The translations under genes and the position numbers were made by a program. 64,000 bases of DNA from HGW-17 sp938004375 (GTDB taxonomy: Bacteria > Myxococcota_A > Polyangia > HGW-17): NCBI GenBank assembly GCA_036802685.1, contig DAIRVS010000005.1, positions 7,881-71,880 of the forward strand, read 5' to 3'. Shown one piece after another: positions 27,130 to 35,892 of this stretch; position 1 is the stretch's first letter, and every line of letters starts with the position of its first letter. The notes beneath the pieces were generated by a model, which saw nothing but the letters and a program-made list of their open reading frames with translations, searched no databases and had not been told where the DNA came from.

Positions 27130-29744
27130 TCCTCCCGCTGATGTGCACGCTTCTTTTCGGCGCGCAGAACACGCTGTACTTCGATTTCACCCCCCGGCCG
27201 TTCCAGCAGGGCGTCTACCAACTGAGCGCCAACGTGGTGGTGGATGACGGCGCCGCCCGGCTGGCCGCGGCCCCCGACTGGCACCTGCCCGGCTGGGCGG
27301 CCCGCGTCGAGTTCTTCGTGGAGAACGCGACCACGGTCCAGCTCGAGGAGTACCCCGTTCACGTGGACCTGTCCCGGTTGCCCGCCGAGCTCTTCGACGT
27401 CGCGGCCATCGACGGCGCGGATCTGCGCCTGGTGGACGCCGACGGCGGGGAGATCACCGAGTTGTGGGTGGAGAACTTCGATTTCATCGCCCGCACCGGC
27501 GAGCTCTGGCTCCAGTTGCCCACCCTGCCGCCGGGGCAGACGCGGATTTATCTCTACTTCGGGAACCCCGTCGCCGAGCCGGCAGGTTCCTGGCAGGCCG
27601 TCTTCCGCTGGTCGTCCCTGCGGTACGGAGCCTGGTGGCCCTTCCCGGGGACCTCCCAGGTGAGTGTCGTCTCCCTCGAGCCCGTGCGGGTGCAGGTTGG
27701 CGCCTCGGCGGCGGTGGACGTGACGGCCCAGCCGCTCACCTTCGCGGCCGACCCCGGGGTCGTGGCGGCCAACGGACCGTACGTCCTGGCCGGGGATCTC
27801 AACGCGTCCGACCTCGCCGTACCCTTCTCGATGGCCGGGACCGCCTTCACCTTCGCCGCCCAGCGGGGCCTCGACGTCCTGGAGGTCTTCTCCCCGTTCG
27901 GCGTGGCCCAGGTCAGGCTGCTGCAGGGGGAGACCGTGCTCGCGGAGGCCACCGTGGGCCAGTTGGCGGCGCAGAGCCTGACGGTGGACGTGCCCACCGG
28001 GGCTTATCGGCTGCTCTCGGACAGCCCCGTGGTCGCCTTCCACTGGACCTCGGACGGCTACGACGGGCACCCGCTGGTGCCGGCCTCCACCGAGCTCTGG
28101 GGGGCCGCCCTGGGCACTGTCTACGTCACCGCCCTCGAGGACGACACACACCTGACAGTGTATCGGTCCGACCTCGTGACCACGACGCACACGCTCCAGC
28201 GCGACGCCGTGCTGACCCTGTCCTACGGCGCCACGGCCGGGAGCGGGCCCGCCCTGCACCTGGTGGCGGACAAGCCCGTGGGGGCGCTGTCCCAGGCCGA
28301 CGGCTCGGGCGGCGAGAGCGTGGCCTTCTTGTCCGGACGTCTGTTGGGCCGCGACTTCGCGCTGCCCCGCTCCGCCACCTACCTCGCGCTGGCCGCCACG
28401 GCCCCCGCGACCGTGTGCGCGACCGCCACCGCCGATGGAACCCCCCTCTCCCAGGTGACCTCCGAGGCCACCCCGTCGCCGTTCCCGAACAAGCTCCTGT
28501 TGGGCGCCCTGCCTGCCGGGACGCGGCTCACGTGCACGGCGCCGGTGGCCGCCTTCGTGGAGGACGCCGCGCTGGGGGATGAACGGCACCTGGCCACCGT
28601 CAAGGATCATCGCCCGTTCGTCCATCCGGAGCCCACGCTGGAGGCGGTCGCTTCCCTGGCCGTGCCGCGCTTCGATCCGGGACCCGGACGGGTCGTCACC
28701 CCCGAGCTGGTGGTCCCGCACCGGATCACCCGGTGGGAGGAGATCGGTTTCCTCGCGCCCACCGCGCGCCCTGCGGAGACGGCCCTGCGGTTCGAGGTGA
28801 GCACCGACGCGGGCGCCAACTGGCAGGTCTATGACGGTCTGGCCTGGGTGGATTCGGCCGGCGTCGGCATGGAGCCGGGCTACCTGGCCGCCGGATTCCC
28901 TCAGTTGCCGGCGGGGCGTTCGCTCATGCTGCGCGCGACCCTCACGGGGGACGGAGCCGACACGCCCGTGCTGGGTCCCGTCGCGGTTACCTACCGCTAT
29001 GACGAGGGCGCCGCCTCTCTGCGATTCGGCCCCATCGGCAGCCCCCAGTTGCAGGGTGTGCCGTTCCCGGTGACGGTGGAGGCCGTGGACGCCGACGGCG
29101 CCCTCCTCGCCGGCTACGACGAGCCCCTCCTGCTCTCGGCCGGCAGCGCCCGGCTTCAGCCCGCGCGGCACGAGGGTTTCCTGGACGGACGTGCGGTCTT
29201 CTATGTGGTGGTGATGGACGCGGGAGAGGGGATCACGCTCTTCGCCTCGGACGGGCAGGCCTCGGGCGTGTCCGAGCCGTTCGACGTGCTGCCGGTGGAC
29301 GCCGCTCGTCTCGAGAAGGTTGCAGGCGACGGCCAGTGGGGCTTTGAGGGGGAACCCCTCGAGGTCCCGCTTGTGGTGCGGCTCCTGGACGCCGAGGGGC
29401 GCCCGCTGGCCGCCCACGACGTGACCTTCACCGCAGACGCGGGCACCTTCGAAGGGGATGACGACGGAGTCACCACGGTCGAGACCGGTAACACCGGCTA
29501 TGTGGCGGTGACCTTCGTTCCGGGGCGGGGCGCGAACGTGGTGACCGCCACCCACGGTGGGCTGGAACCCGTGGTGTTCTCGGTGCGGGGCGACGAGCGG
29601 GATCCGACCCTGTACGATGCCGCGGGCTCCACGGCCTGCGCCGCACGACCCGGTCTGTCCGGGGTGCGGACCCGGGTGATTGCGCCGCTGCTGACGTTGC
29701 TGGGACTGCTGTTCCTGCGCCGTTCGCGCCGTCGCCTACGGTGA
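27126..29744 (+). CDS. DUF2341/Ig-like surface protein with MYXO-CTERM-like tail
   Basis: 872 aa; ATG at 27126 overlaps the previous stop (ATGA). Residues about 60-150 (YPVHVDLSRLPAELFD..RLVDADG..ELWLQLPTL) fit DUF2341, a beta domain of exported proteins. The central part resembles IgGFc-binding or similar adhesin-like beta domains, and a Big-1-type Ig domain follows near 770-830 (LAAHDVTFTADAGTF). The C-terminus has a Cys, a hydrophobic helix (VIAPLLTLLGLLFL) and an Arg-rich end, as in MYXO-CTERM sorting signals. It is probably exported and anchored, together with the FG-GAP partner. Its last nine bases overlap the convergent next gene. Confidence 0.75.
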   Translation: MILPLMCTLLFGAQNTLYFDFTPRPFQQGVYQLSANVVVDDGAARLAAAPDWHLPGWAARVEFFVENATTVQLEEYPVHVDLSRLPAELFDVAAIDGADLRLVDADGGEITELWVENFDFIARTGELWLQLPTLPPGQTRIYLYFGNPVAEPAGSWQAVFRWSSLRYGAWWPFPGTSQVSVVSLEPVRVQVGASAAVDVTAQPLTFAADPGVVAANGPYVLAGDLNASDLAVPFSMAGTAFTFAAQRGLDVLEVFSPFGVAQVRLLQGETVLAEATVGQLAAQSLTVDVPTGAYRLLSDSPVVAFHWTSDGYDGHPLVPASTELWGAALGTVYVTALEDDTHLTVYRSDLVTTTHTLQRDAVLTLSYGATAGSGPALHLVADKPVGALSQADGSGGESVAFLSGRLLGRDFALPRSATYLALAATAPATVCATATADGTPLSQVTSEATPSPFPNKLLLGALPAGTRLTCTAPVAAFVEDAALGDERHLATVKDHRPFVHPEPTLEAVASLAVPRFDPGPGRVVTPELVVPHRITRWEEIGFLAPTARPAETALRFEVSTDAGANWQVYDGLAWVDSAGVGMEPGYLAAGFPQLPAGRSLMLRATLTGDGADTPVLGPVAVTYRYDEGAASLRFGPIGSPQLQGVPFPVTVEAVDADGALLAGYDEPLLLSAGSARLQPARHEGFLDGRAVFYVVVMDAGEGITLFASDGQASGVSEPFDVLPVDAARLEKVAGDGQWGFEGEPLEVPLVVRLLDAEGRPLAAHDVTFTADAGTFEGDDDGVTTVETGNTGYVAVTFVPGRGANVVTATHGGLEPVVFSVRGDERDPTLYDAAGSTACAARPGLSGVRTRVIAPLLTLLGLLFLRRSRRRLR

Positions 29745-30803
29745 GCCTTCGGACCCTGCCGGGGTGCCGTCAGGCGGGGTCTCTTCCTCCACCACCTTCG
29801 GACCCACATAAGGGAAGAAGGCGCACCACCCGAGGTAGGCCAGCCCCAGCACGTTGAACACCAGGCGGCGCAGCCGGCGGATGAACTCTTGCATGAAGCC
29901 GTACACGGGATCGAAACCGATCCACTGGTACAGACCCATGCTGCCGGCCTCGGTGACGCCCATCTCCACGGGGGAGAGCGAGACCACGGTCTGCAAAAGG
30001 GAGCTCCCGGTGAATAGAAAGACACTCGTGGCCCAGGAGACCTCGACCCCCAGGAGCCTGAGGACGAACCAGATCTCGTAACACACGCTCACGTGGACCA
30101 GCAGCAGCAGCAGGGCGGCGGCAAGGAGTCGCCAGCGGTAGTTCCGGCCGAAGTCGCGGAAGGTCTCGTCGAGCTCGTGGGAGAAGGACTCCACCTTGGA
30201 GAGATCCAGGCGGCGCACCAGCGGCAGCCGGTGCAGCCAGCGCGCGATGCGCTTGACCCCGATGCGGGTGACCAGCCACCAGGCCAGCGGCAGGTACAGG
30301 GCGGTGAGGAGCCCCAGGCCGAGGAACCAGAGCACGACCACCGTGCCGATGGGGCGCGGGTCGGTGTCGAAGGGGCCGAACACCAGGTACAGCAGCGGAC
30401 CGGCCACGGTGACGAGCTTCTTGGTCACCGCGTAGAGGAAGTTCCACAGCAATAGCGAGGAGACGGCCTCGTGGGCGCCGATCACGGGGCCGATGAGGTT
30501 CCCCTTCACGAACTCGCCGCCGTCCCCGGAAGGGGTCAGCGCGTTGATCGCGGTCCCCGAGTTGGCCACGAGCATGATCCGGATCATGGACACGGGCCGA
30601 CGGATCAGCAGACGCCAGGAGACCGTGTCCCCGAGCATGGTGACGAGGTAGATGGGAAAGAGCCAGAAGAAAGACCAGCCCGTGCGGGATAGGTGCTCCT
30701 TCGTGGTATCCCAGCCGATGTTGCGGATCAGGCCCACGATGACGACGGTCCCGACGAGGAAGACGATGAGATTGAATATTTGGCTTCTCCTGAATTTGGG
30801 CAT
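29736..30803 (-). CDS. Lysylphosphatidylglycerol synthase/UPF0104-family membrane protein
   Basis: 355 aa, with about eight hydrophobic helices. The segment GTAINALTPSGDGGEFVKG and the later SLSPVEMGVTEAGSMGLY are typical of the LPG synthase transmembrane (UPF0104/AglD-like) family. Members act in lipid or glycolipid flipping and polysaccharide export; the separate soluble aminoacyl-transfer domain of MprF is absent, so lysyl transfer is unlikely. ATG at 30803 has CGGAG nearby. The stop lies inside the end of the convergent surface-protein gene (9-bp overlap). Confidence 0.82.
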   Translation of the reverse strand: MPKFRRSQIFNLIVFLVGTVVIVGLIRNIGWDTTKEHLSRTGWSFFWLFPIYLVTMLGDTVSWRLLIRRPVSMIRIMLVANSGTAINALTPSGDGGEFVKGNLIGPVIGAHEAVSSLLLWNFLYAVTKKLVTVAGPLLYLVFGPFDTDPRPIGTVVVLWFLGLGLLTALYLPLAWWLVTRIGVKRIARWLHRLPLVRRLDLSKVESFSHELDETFRDFGRNYRWRLLAAALLLLLVHVSVCYEIWFVLRLLGVEVSWATSVFLFTGSSLLQTVVSLSPVEMGVTEAGSMGLYQWIGFDPVYGFMQEFIRRLRRLVFNVLGLAYLGWCAFFPYVGPKVVEEETPPDGTPAGSEGSP

Positions 30804-30819
30804 GGAACTCCGGGGGTCG

Positions 30820-32139
30820 TCAGATCAGGACGATCTCCTCTTCCTCGGCGTCGGCCGCCCGGGCGGCCAGGGTCTCCTGGGTCCGGGTCAAACGGCTGTC
30901 GGCGAGCTGGGAGAAGTAATCGCGCATCTCGGGCACGCTCTGCACCAGGCGCAGGAAGTAATGACGGGAGAGGAACAGCAGGGTGGTGCGCCGGGTGGCT
31001 ACGACCGAGGCGGTCGTCTCGGAGCCCAGCAGGAGGCTGATCTCGCCGAAGCTCTCGGGGGCCTGCAGCGTGGCCAGGGAGACCGCCTGGGGGGTGTCCA
31101 GGTCGCGCATGACCTCGACCTCGCCGCCCAGGATGAGATACAGCCCGGTCCCCTCCTCGCCCTGACGGACGATCACGGTGTCGGTCTCCACGACGTAGGC
31201 CTGGAAATGCTTGAGCAGATCCATGCGCTGGGTCCGGGAGAAGGGCCTGAACAGGGGGCTGGTGGCCAGCAGGTTGCCAACCAGGCGTTCACGGGTGAAC
31301 TTGTCCAGGGCTACGGCCACCTGCTCGAGATGTTCGGCCAGGCGGGCGATGGCCTCGGCGGGGAACTCGAGCACCTGCGCCCAGCTCTGGGCGGTGACCG
31401 AGGCCGAACGGGGAGCCCGCTGGACCAGGGCCATCTCGCCGACGATGGCGCCCGCGTGCAGGGTCGCCAGGGGGGTCACGCGACCCAGCGCGTCGGTCTT
31501 GAACACCGAGAAGGAGCCCGTGCCGATCATGAAGAACGAGTTGCCGGGCTCGCCTTCGCGGATCAGCGCCTGGCCGGGCGCCAGCGGGACCAGGCGCAGC
31601 ACGCGCGCGACCTCGACGAAGTGATGGGCGGGCACGTCGGAGAGCAGCGGCATGGGCAAGAGGGTGGCCGGGAAGTCCTCGGCCTTGGTGATGGTCTGGG
31701 CGAGGCCGGTCACCGTGGCGACGAGCTCTGCCAGGGAGGGGAGGAGCTCGGCGGGCCCGTCCACGGGCGTCTCGTCGGGCAGGGGGGCCACCTTGGAGCC
31801 GGACTGGGACAGTTGCGTGGAGTTGGCGGAATAGAGATAGGCGAGCCGCTTCCAGAGCGGGTCGGCGTCCTTGCCCAGCCGTTCGAGCAGGTGCAAGAAG
31901 GCCATGGCGGCGATGGGGTGCCCCGCCCGCATGGCGATCTCGGCGGAGTACACGAGGACCTTCTCCAGAGGCTCGACGGCCTGCAGGCGGGCCAGGACGT
32001 CGATCGTGAGGAACCGCACCTCGAGGTCCAGCGGGTCCGCCTTGAGGGCGGCCACCAGGCTGCCCAGGGTCTGCTCCATGTTTCCCTGCGCGAAGTGCGC
32101 GAAGGCGAAATCCTTGAGTGACTTGTAGGTGACCTTCAT
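30820..32139 (-). CDS. Two cyclic-nucleotide-binding domains with N-terminal helical region
   Basis: 439 aa. Residues 1-130 are helical and TPR-like. The first cNMP-binding fold spans about 165-285 (LAPGQALIREGEPGNSFFMI, GAIVGEMALVQRAPRSASVTA), the second about 295-410 (IVRQGEEGTGLYLILGGEV, ESFGEISLLLGSETTASVVA). Both keep the GEMAL/GEISL phosphate-binding cassette, though the usual Arg is followed by Ser-Ala rather than the strict RxAS. No output domain is attached, so it may work through a partner. GAGGG lies seven bases before the ATG. Same strand and 16 bp from the previous gene. Confidence 0.85.
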   Translation of the reverse strand: MKVTYKSLKDFAFAHFAQGNMEQTLGSLVAALKADPLDLEVRFLTIDVLARLQAVEPLEKVLVYSAEIAMRAGHPIAAMAFLHLLERLGKDADPLWKRLAYLYSANSTQLSQSGSKVAPLPDETPVDGPAELLPSLAELVATVTGLAQTITKAEDFPATLLPMPLLSDVPAHHFVEVARVLRLVPLAPGQALIREGEPGNSFFMIGTGSFSVFKTDALGRVTPLATLHAGAIVGEMALVQRAPRSASVTAQSWAQVLEFPAEAIARLAEHLEQVAVALDKFTRERLVGNLLATSPLFRPFSRTQRMDLLKHFQAYVVETDTVIVRQGEEGTGLYLILGGEVEVMRDLDTPQAVSLATLQAPESFGEISLLLGSETTASVVATRRTTLLFLSRHYFLRLVQSVPEMRDYFSQLADSRLTRTQETLAARAADAEEEEIVLI

Positions 32140-32226
32140 GGGTGGACCCTCCCGGCCTGGCCGTCAGGGACGGAAGTATAGCCTGCGAACGCGGGAGATT
32201 TCAAGCGTCGTCTGCCATCGCCGCCG

Positions 32227-32871
32227 TCAGAAGAACGAGAGCGGCGTCTCGGGCTCGAACAGGATCACGAAGGAGCAGGTCGTGTGGCCGGTGGTCATGC
32301 AGTTCTCCTCGTGGATGCGCAGGCAGGGGATGCGGTGCAGCTCGAGGATGCCCCCGGCGAAGCCGGAGATCACGCTGCAGAACAGGGGCAGGTTCACGGG
32401 CCTCGCCAGGGCGTGGAACGCGATCTGGGAGGGGGAGACCCGCTCGTCCACGGCCGCCTCCAGGGGAAGGAACCAGTTGGGCAGTCGCTCGAGACCCCGC
32501 TGGAGCCGGGCGGCGACGTGGAGGATGGCGGTGGACCGCTTCTGGTGGAACATCCGGGACAGGGAGTCGAGCTGGGCCACGGTGAGATCGCCGACGAACT
32601 TGCCGGCGTGGGAGGTCACGAACCGGCGTCCCCAGGCGGCGCCGAAGTCCGCCAGCATCGGGTGCATCTGCATGTCCACTGCAGCAAGCAGGATGGAGAA
32701 TTCGCGGGCGGAGACCCAGGCGTCGGGCTCCCCCTCGCGGGCGAAGACCATCTTGAGGGTGGCCGGCAGCAGGGAGAGGAATCGCGCGAAGGCGACTTCG
32801 CCGATGGTCTCGGTGAAATACTCGCACAGATCGCCGAACACCTCCTGTTTCACCAGGAGCTCGGGGTTCAT
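32227..32871 (-). CDS. Small sensor-like protein (DUF2378/V4R-like), coupled to the sigma factor
   Basis: 214 aa. It is mostly helical and ends with IHEENCMTTGHTTCSFVILFE, a Cys-x-x-x-Gly-x-x-x-Cys pattern reminiscent of the V4R/haem-NO-binding-like fold; the middle ('GAAWGRRFVTSHAGKFVGDL') somewhat resembles the myxobacterial DUF2378 family. Neither assignment is secure. Its ATG overlaps the stop of the upstream sigma factor gene by four bases, so the two products are made in tandem, which suggests it could control or accompany that sigma factor. Ligand unknown. Confidence 0.6.
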   Translation of the reverse strand: MNPELLVKQEVFGDLCEYFTETIGEVAFARFLSLLPATLKMVFAREGEPDAWVSAREFSILLAAVDMQMHPMLADFGAAWGRRFVTSHAGKFVGDLTVAQLDSLSRMFHQKRSTAILHVAARLQRGLERLPNWFLPLEAAVDERVSPSQIAFHALARPVNLPLFCSVISGFAGGILELHRIPCLRIHEENCMTTGHTTCSFVILFEPETPLSFF

Positions 32872-33542
32872 GGCTGCACCCCCGATCCCTGGCGGAGGTG
32901 GTCGATGACGCGAGCGTGGAGCCTGCAGGCCCAGCTCTTGGAGCGGCCCTTCTGCCGGGCGAACTCGTCGAGGGAATGACCGTCGTGATAGACCGCCCGA
33001 ACCAGCTCCTGCCACGGCTCGGGCAGCTCCGCCACCTGGGTGCGGACCCAGGCCAGCTCGCTGCGCCGCTCGACCTCGTCTAACCCCTCGCCGCTGCCGG
33101 CGTCGGGGAGCTCGTCGAGGCGCTCCGAGGAGAGGCGGTAGCAGGTGGTCAACCCCGCGAGGGTGGAGGAGAGGCGATCCACCAACTCGGCGGTGGAGGG
33201 GGCCGCGGGACCCCTCTGCAGGGGCAAACTCTTCTCCTGGAGATAGGAGTTGGCGGTCTCCTCGGCGATGAGCTCGGTCTGGTGCCCGATCTGGAACCAC
33301 TGGCGGCGCACGCCGTCGAGGATCGCCCCCTTGATCCGATAGTAGGCGAACGTGGAGAACTGGAAACCGCGCTGCGGATCGTACCGGCGTGCGGACTCGA
33401 TCAGGCCGATCGTGCCCATGTTGATGAGCTCGTCCACCTCGATCTTCCGATGGACCAGGCGATGCACGTCGTTGGCGATCTTCCGGACGAGGTCCAGGTT
33501 GCCGTCGACGAGTTCCTGCTGCAGCCGGTCCGGGCGCTCCAT
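32868..33542 (-). CDS. Sigma-70 family RNA polymerase sigma factor (FliA/WhiG type)
   Basis: 224 aa. Region 2 is strong: ELINMGTIGLIESARRYDP, then FSTFAYYRIKGAILDGVRR, as in FliA/WhiG-class factors. Region 3 is weakly conserved, and region 4 lies at the C-terminus (LPEPWQELVRAVYHDGHSLDEFARQKGRSKSW), with a plausible helix-turn-helix. A role in selecting alternative promoters is expected; flagellar genes are not seen nearby. It is translationally coupled to the following small sensor-like gene and lies 7 bp from the PPC-domain gene upstream. Confidence 0.9.
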   Translation of the reverse strand: MERPDRLQQELVDGNLDLVRKIANDVHRLVHRKIEVDELINMGTIGLIESARRYDPQRGFQFSTFAYYRIKGAILDGVRRQWFQIGHQTELIAEETANSYLQEKSLPLQRGPAAPSTAELVDRLSSTLAGLTTCYRLSSERLDELPDAGSGEGLDEVERRSELAWVRTQVAELPEPWQELVRAVYHDGHSLDEFARQKGRSKSWACRLHARVIDHLRQGSGVQP

Positions 33543-33549
33543 GATCGTC

Positions 33550-34317
33550 TCACCGGTGTTTGAGGGGGCGGGCCTGGAAGCGCCGCGTGCCGTCGGGATC
33601 CTCTCCCACCAGATCGAACTGCAGCACCTGCATGCTCAGGCGGGCCTTGTTCTTGCTGGGCAGCCACACCTCGAGCATGTCGCCGGAGTCGACCTTTTGT
33701 ACGCGGCAGGAGCCGAACTTGAAGTGCTCGACGATGTCCCCCGCGCCGGGCAGAGCGAAGCCGTCGTTGGAGACGCCTCCTGCGGCGGCGGCGCTCTCGG
33801 AGACGAGGGTGGGCGACTCGGTCTCGGGTTCGGCAGGTGCGGCGTCCGATGGACCCGGGCTCGGTCGGTCCGCCGCTCCGGCGGACTCGGTGAAGCAGTC
33901 CGCCCAGGCGGGGAACAGGAGCTTCGGGTCGGAGCGCTTCACGATGAAGACGTCGTCGAAGGCGTCGAGGCGGAACTCGCACGAAAGGAGGCGGGCGGAG
34001 ACGAGCAGGCCCCCCACGATCTGAAGTCCGGCCGGTCCGGGGACCTGCAGGGTGGCCATCAGTTGGGTCTCCACCTTGCCGTCGACGTCGGAGACGAAGC
34101 CTGTGCAGCGCAGGATGAGCGCCGGCGCGTTCACGACGAGGGGGACGCCGCGGGGTTCGGTCACCAGGGAGAACCCCTCGAGCTGGCCAGCGAGCTCCAC
34201 GTGGCCGGACCGGATCCCGTGATCGGTGAACAGCCGCGAGAAGGCGGTCGGCAGCTCCATGCCACGCGTGAAGGAGCCGACCAGATGACGGACTTTCTGG
34301 GTATGGACGCAGAACAA
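33550..34317 (-). CDS. PPC (DUF296) domain protein with extra C-terminal domain
   Basis: 255 aa, starting at TTG 34317 behind a GGAGG site. Residues about 5-125 match the PPC/DUF296 trimeric fold (RGMELPTAFSRLFTDHGIRSG, QIVGGLLVSARLLSCEFRL). The His-x-His metal site of many members is not seen. After a Ser/Pro/Ala linker, the last 60 residues (GDIVEHFKFGSCRVQKVDSG, then LPSKNKARLSMQVL) form a small beta module with no function I can assign. PPC proteins bind DNA in plants, but bacterial roles are little known. It is upstream of, and probably in one operon with, the sigma factor. Confidence 0.72.
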   Translation of the reverse strand: MFCVHTQKVRHLVGSFTRGMELPTAFSRLFTDHGIRSGHVELAGQLEGFSLVTEPRGVPLVVNAPALILRCTGFVSDVDGKVETQLMATLQVPGPAGLQIVGGLLVSARLLSCEFRLDAFDDVFIVKRSDPKLLFPAWADCFTESAGAADRPSPGPSDAAPAEPETESPTLVSESAAAAGGVSNDGFALPGAGDIVEHFKFGSCRVQKVDSGDMLEVWLPSKNKARLSMQVLQFDLVGEDPDGTRRFQARPLKHR

Positions 34318-34341
34318 GGGGACCTCCGGGTGCCGGGGGGT

Positions 34342-35442
34342 TCACTCCAGCATCAGGATGCCGGGCAGGTTGTAGCGCTTGACGCACTGCCTGAACTGCC
34401 AGCAGTTCGGCCGCTCGAGGCAGTGGTTGGCGTGTACGCGCTGGGACTTGTGCAGGTGGCGGATGGCCGCGCCCACCTTCTGGTTCCATTCGCTCTCATG
34501 CTCATCGAAGAACCGGGCGGATTTCTGGATCCGGGGCACCAGGAACCGCAGATCGGCGGCGATCTGCTTGGGCACGGCCACCGAGAGGTCGCTGAGGACG
34601 CCCTTGATGACCTGCGGGTGCATGGAACGGTAGAAGGCCTCGTCGTCACCCTTCCTGCGGGCAGCCAGCTCCTCGCGGGTCACCAGTTCATGGATCTGGG
34701 CCTCCAGCACGCGCATGCTCTCGAAGAGCTCGGACAGGGGCTTCTCGGGGAGCTCTTGTCCGGTGGCGGCGAGGAAGCGGGCGACCTCGAGCTCGAGTTG
34801 GGCCGCCTGCTCACAAAAGACGGTCAACTTGGAGACCACCGGATCCTGTGCGAGGAAGGAGCACGTCTCGGGCACGTCCATGCCGCACCCCGCGCGTTTG
34901 GCGATGTCCTGGGGGCCGGGTTCGGTCTCGGCGGCCGGGGAGTCCCCGGGGAGCGGCGCGGGCTTCTCGTCGACGACCTTGTCCCCCATGTCCTCGTTCA
35001 CCAGGCGCTTGTCCCTGGCCTTCTTGGCCGCGGCCTCGCCCTCGGCGTCGAGGGAGGGGCCTTCGGGGACGATGAGCTCGGGCGTCCGGTCAGTCTTGGG
35101 GTCCTGTTCATCCTCGCCGGGCACGCGGGCCCCGCTGATGAGGGTCGCCACGGCGGTGATGCCCGCGCCGGGGACGCACTCGGCGTGCTTGCCCACCGGG
35201 CACTGGTGCTTCTGCAGGTGCTCCTGAAGCTCGGTGAGGAGCTTCTCGGCCTCGGTGACCTTGTCCTGGACCCGCTTTTCGAGGTCGGCCAGGGTCTCCT
35301 TGGCGCACTGGAGGTTGCGGTCCACCCAGTTTCTCGAGTCGAGCCGCGAGGGATCCTTCTTCTTGCACCCGGTGAGCGACGGCGTCCACGCGGTCGCAAG
35401 GGTCAGCAAAAGAATGATCCACCCCGGGTTCGATCTACGCAT
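34342..35442 (-). CDS. Coiled-coil lipoprotein, unknown function
   Basis: 366 aa with signal and lipobox LTGC (about residues 23-26). A coiled-coil stretch follows (about 45-80: AKETLADLEKRVQDKVTEAE), then an acidic Pro-rich linker, then a helical C-terminal half with several cysteines (CGMDVPETC, CLERPNCWQFRQC). No known family recognised. AAGGAG precedes the ATG at 35442. It is on the same strand as the sigma-factor group, 24 bp upstream of the PPC gene. Confidence 0.68.
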   Translation of the reverse strand: MRRSNPGWIILLLTLATAWTPSLTGCKKKDPSRLDSRNWVDRNLQCAKETLADLEKRVQDKVTEAEKLLTELQEHLQKHQCPVGKHAECVPGAGITAVATLISGARVPGEDEQDPKTDRTPELIVPEGPSLDAEGEAAAKKARDKRLVNEDMGDKVVDEKPAPLPGDSPAAETEPGPQDIAKRAGCGMDVPETCSFLAQDPVVSKLTVFCEQAAQLELEVARFLAATGQELPEKPLSELFESMRVLEAQIHELVTREELAARRKGDDEAFYRSMHPQVIKGVLSDLSVAVPKQIAADLRFLVPRIQKSARFFDEHESEWNQKVGAAIRHLHKSQRVHANHCLERPNCWQFRQCVKRYNLPGILMLE

Positions 35443-35466
35443 GGGGGGCTCCTTGAGGCAGGGGTC

Positions 35467-35760
35467 TCAGAACGTGAAGTGCTGCTGGATGTCCGCCGCC
35501 ATCTCGGAGTGGGACAGCACGGGGCGGTTCGCCTGGGGCGCGGTCGCGGCGGCGGAAACCTCGCCGGGATTGGCCGGTTCATATTCGTCCACGTAGGGCA
35601 GCGGGGGCTGCTCGTCCATCAGCGAGCCGTTGAGGAAGGAGGAGATGCGGTTCTCCACGAAGGAGCTCATGCTGATGTTGTTCGATTCGCAATAATCGTG
35701 AATCCGGTCGTACAGTTCACCGCGGACAGAGATGGAACGACGAGTCTGCTGTTTGGCCAT
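35467..35760 (-). CDS. Ribbon-helix-helix (CopG/Arc-type) DNA-binding protein
   Basis: 97 aa from ATG 35760. The N-terminus RRSISVRGELYDRIHDYCES followed by ISMSSFVENRISSFLNG is the ribbon-helix-helix fold of small dimeric repressors. The C-terminal half is acidic and unstructured in appearance. The ATG is about 12 bases after a GGAAGG site; an ATG at 35769 is possible. Its promoter region carries two exact 10-bp direct repeats and a palindrome, likely its own operator. No toxin gene overlaps it, so a toxin-antitoxin role is not supported; autoregulation and control of the downstream lipoprotein and sigma-factor group is the best inference. Confidence 0.8.
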   Translation of the reverse strand: MAKQQTRRSISVRGELYDRIHDYCESNNISMSSFVENRISSFLNGSLMDEQPPLPYVDEYEPANPGEVSAAATAPQANRPVLSHSEMAADIQQHFTF

Positions 35761-35788
35761 GGGGATCATCAACCTTCCATTGAGTTGA

Positions 35789-35852
35789 ATGGATGAGCGG
35801 CATCCATCCGAAAAACCGGAGGTCTTTATAAACGAACCGAACCGGAGGTCAA
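35789..35852 (-). promoter_or_regulatory. Promoter and candidate operator of the ribbon-helix-helix gene
   Basis: Reading leftward: TTGACC (35847-35852), 16-base spacer, TATAAA (35825-35830). The 10-bp word GACCTCCGGT occurs twice, overlapping the -35 (35841-35850) and directly after the -10 (35815-35824). Further on, ATGGATG-AGCGG-CATCCAT (35789-35807) is a perfect 7-bp palindrome. This is the expected layout of a repressor-controlled promoter. Confidence 0.65.
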
Positions 35853-35892
35853 GCTGAAAATCGTATGTTTGATGGTGGAATAGTTCAGTGGA

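Noticed and set aside
35467..35760. Antitoxin of a toxin-antitoxin pair
   Set aside because: No short toxin gene overlaps or follows; the next gene on that strand is a 366-aa lipoprotein.
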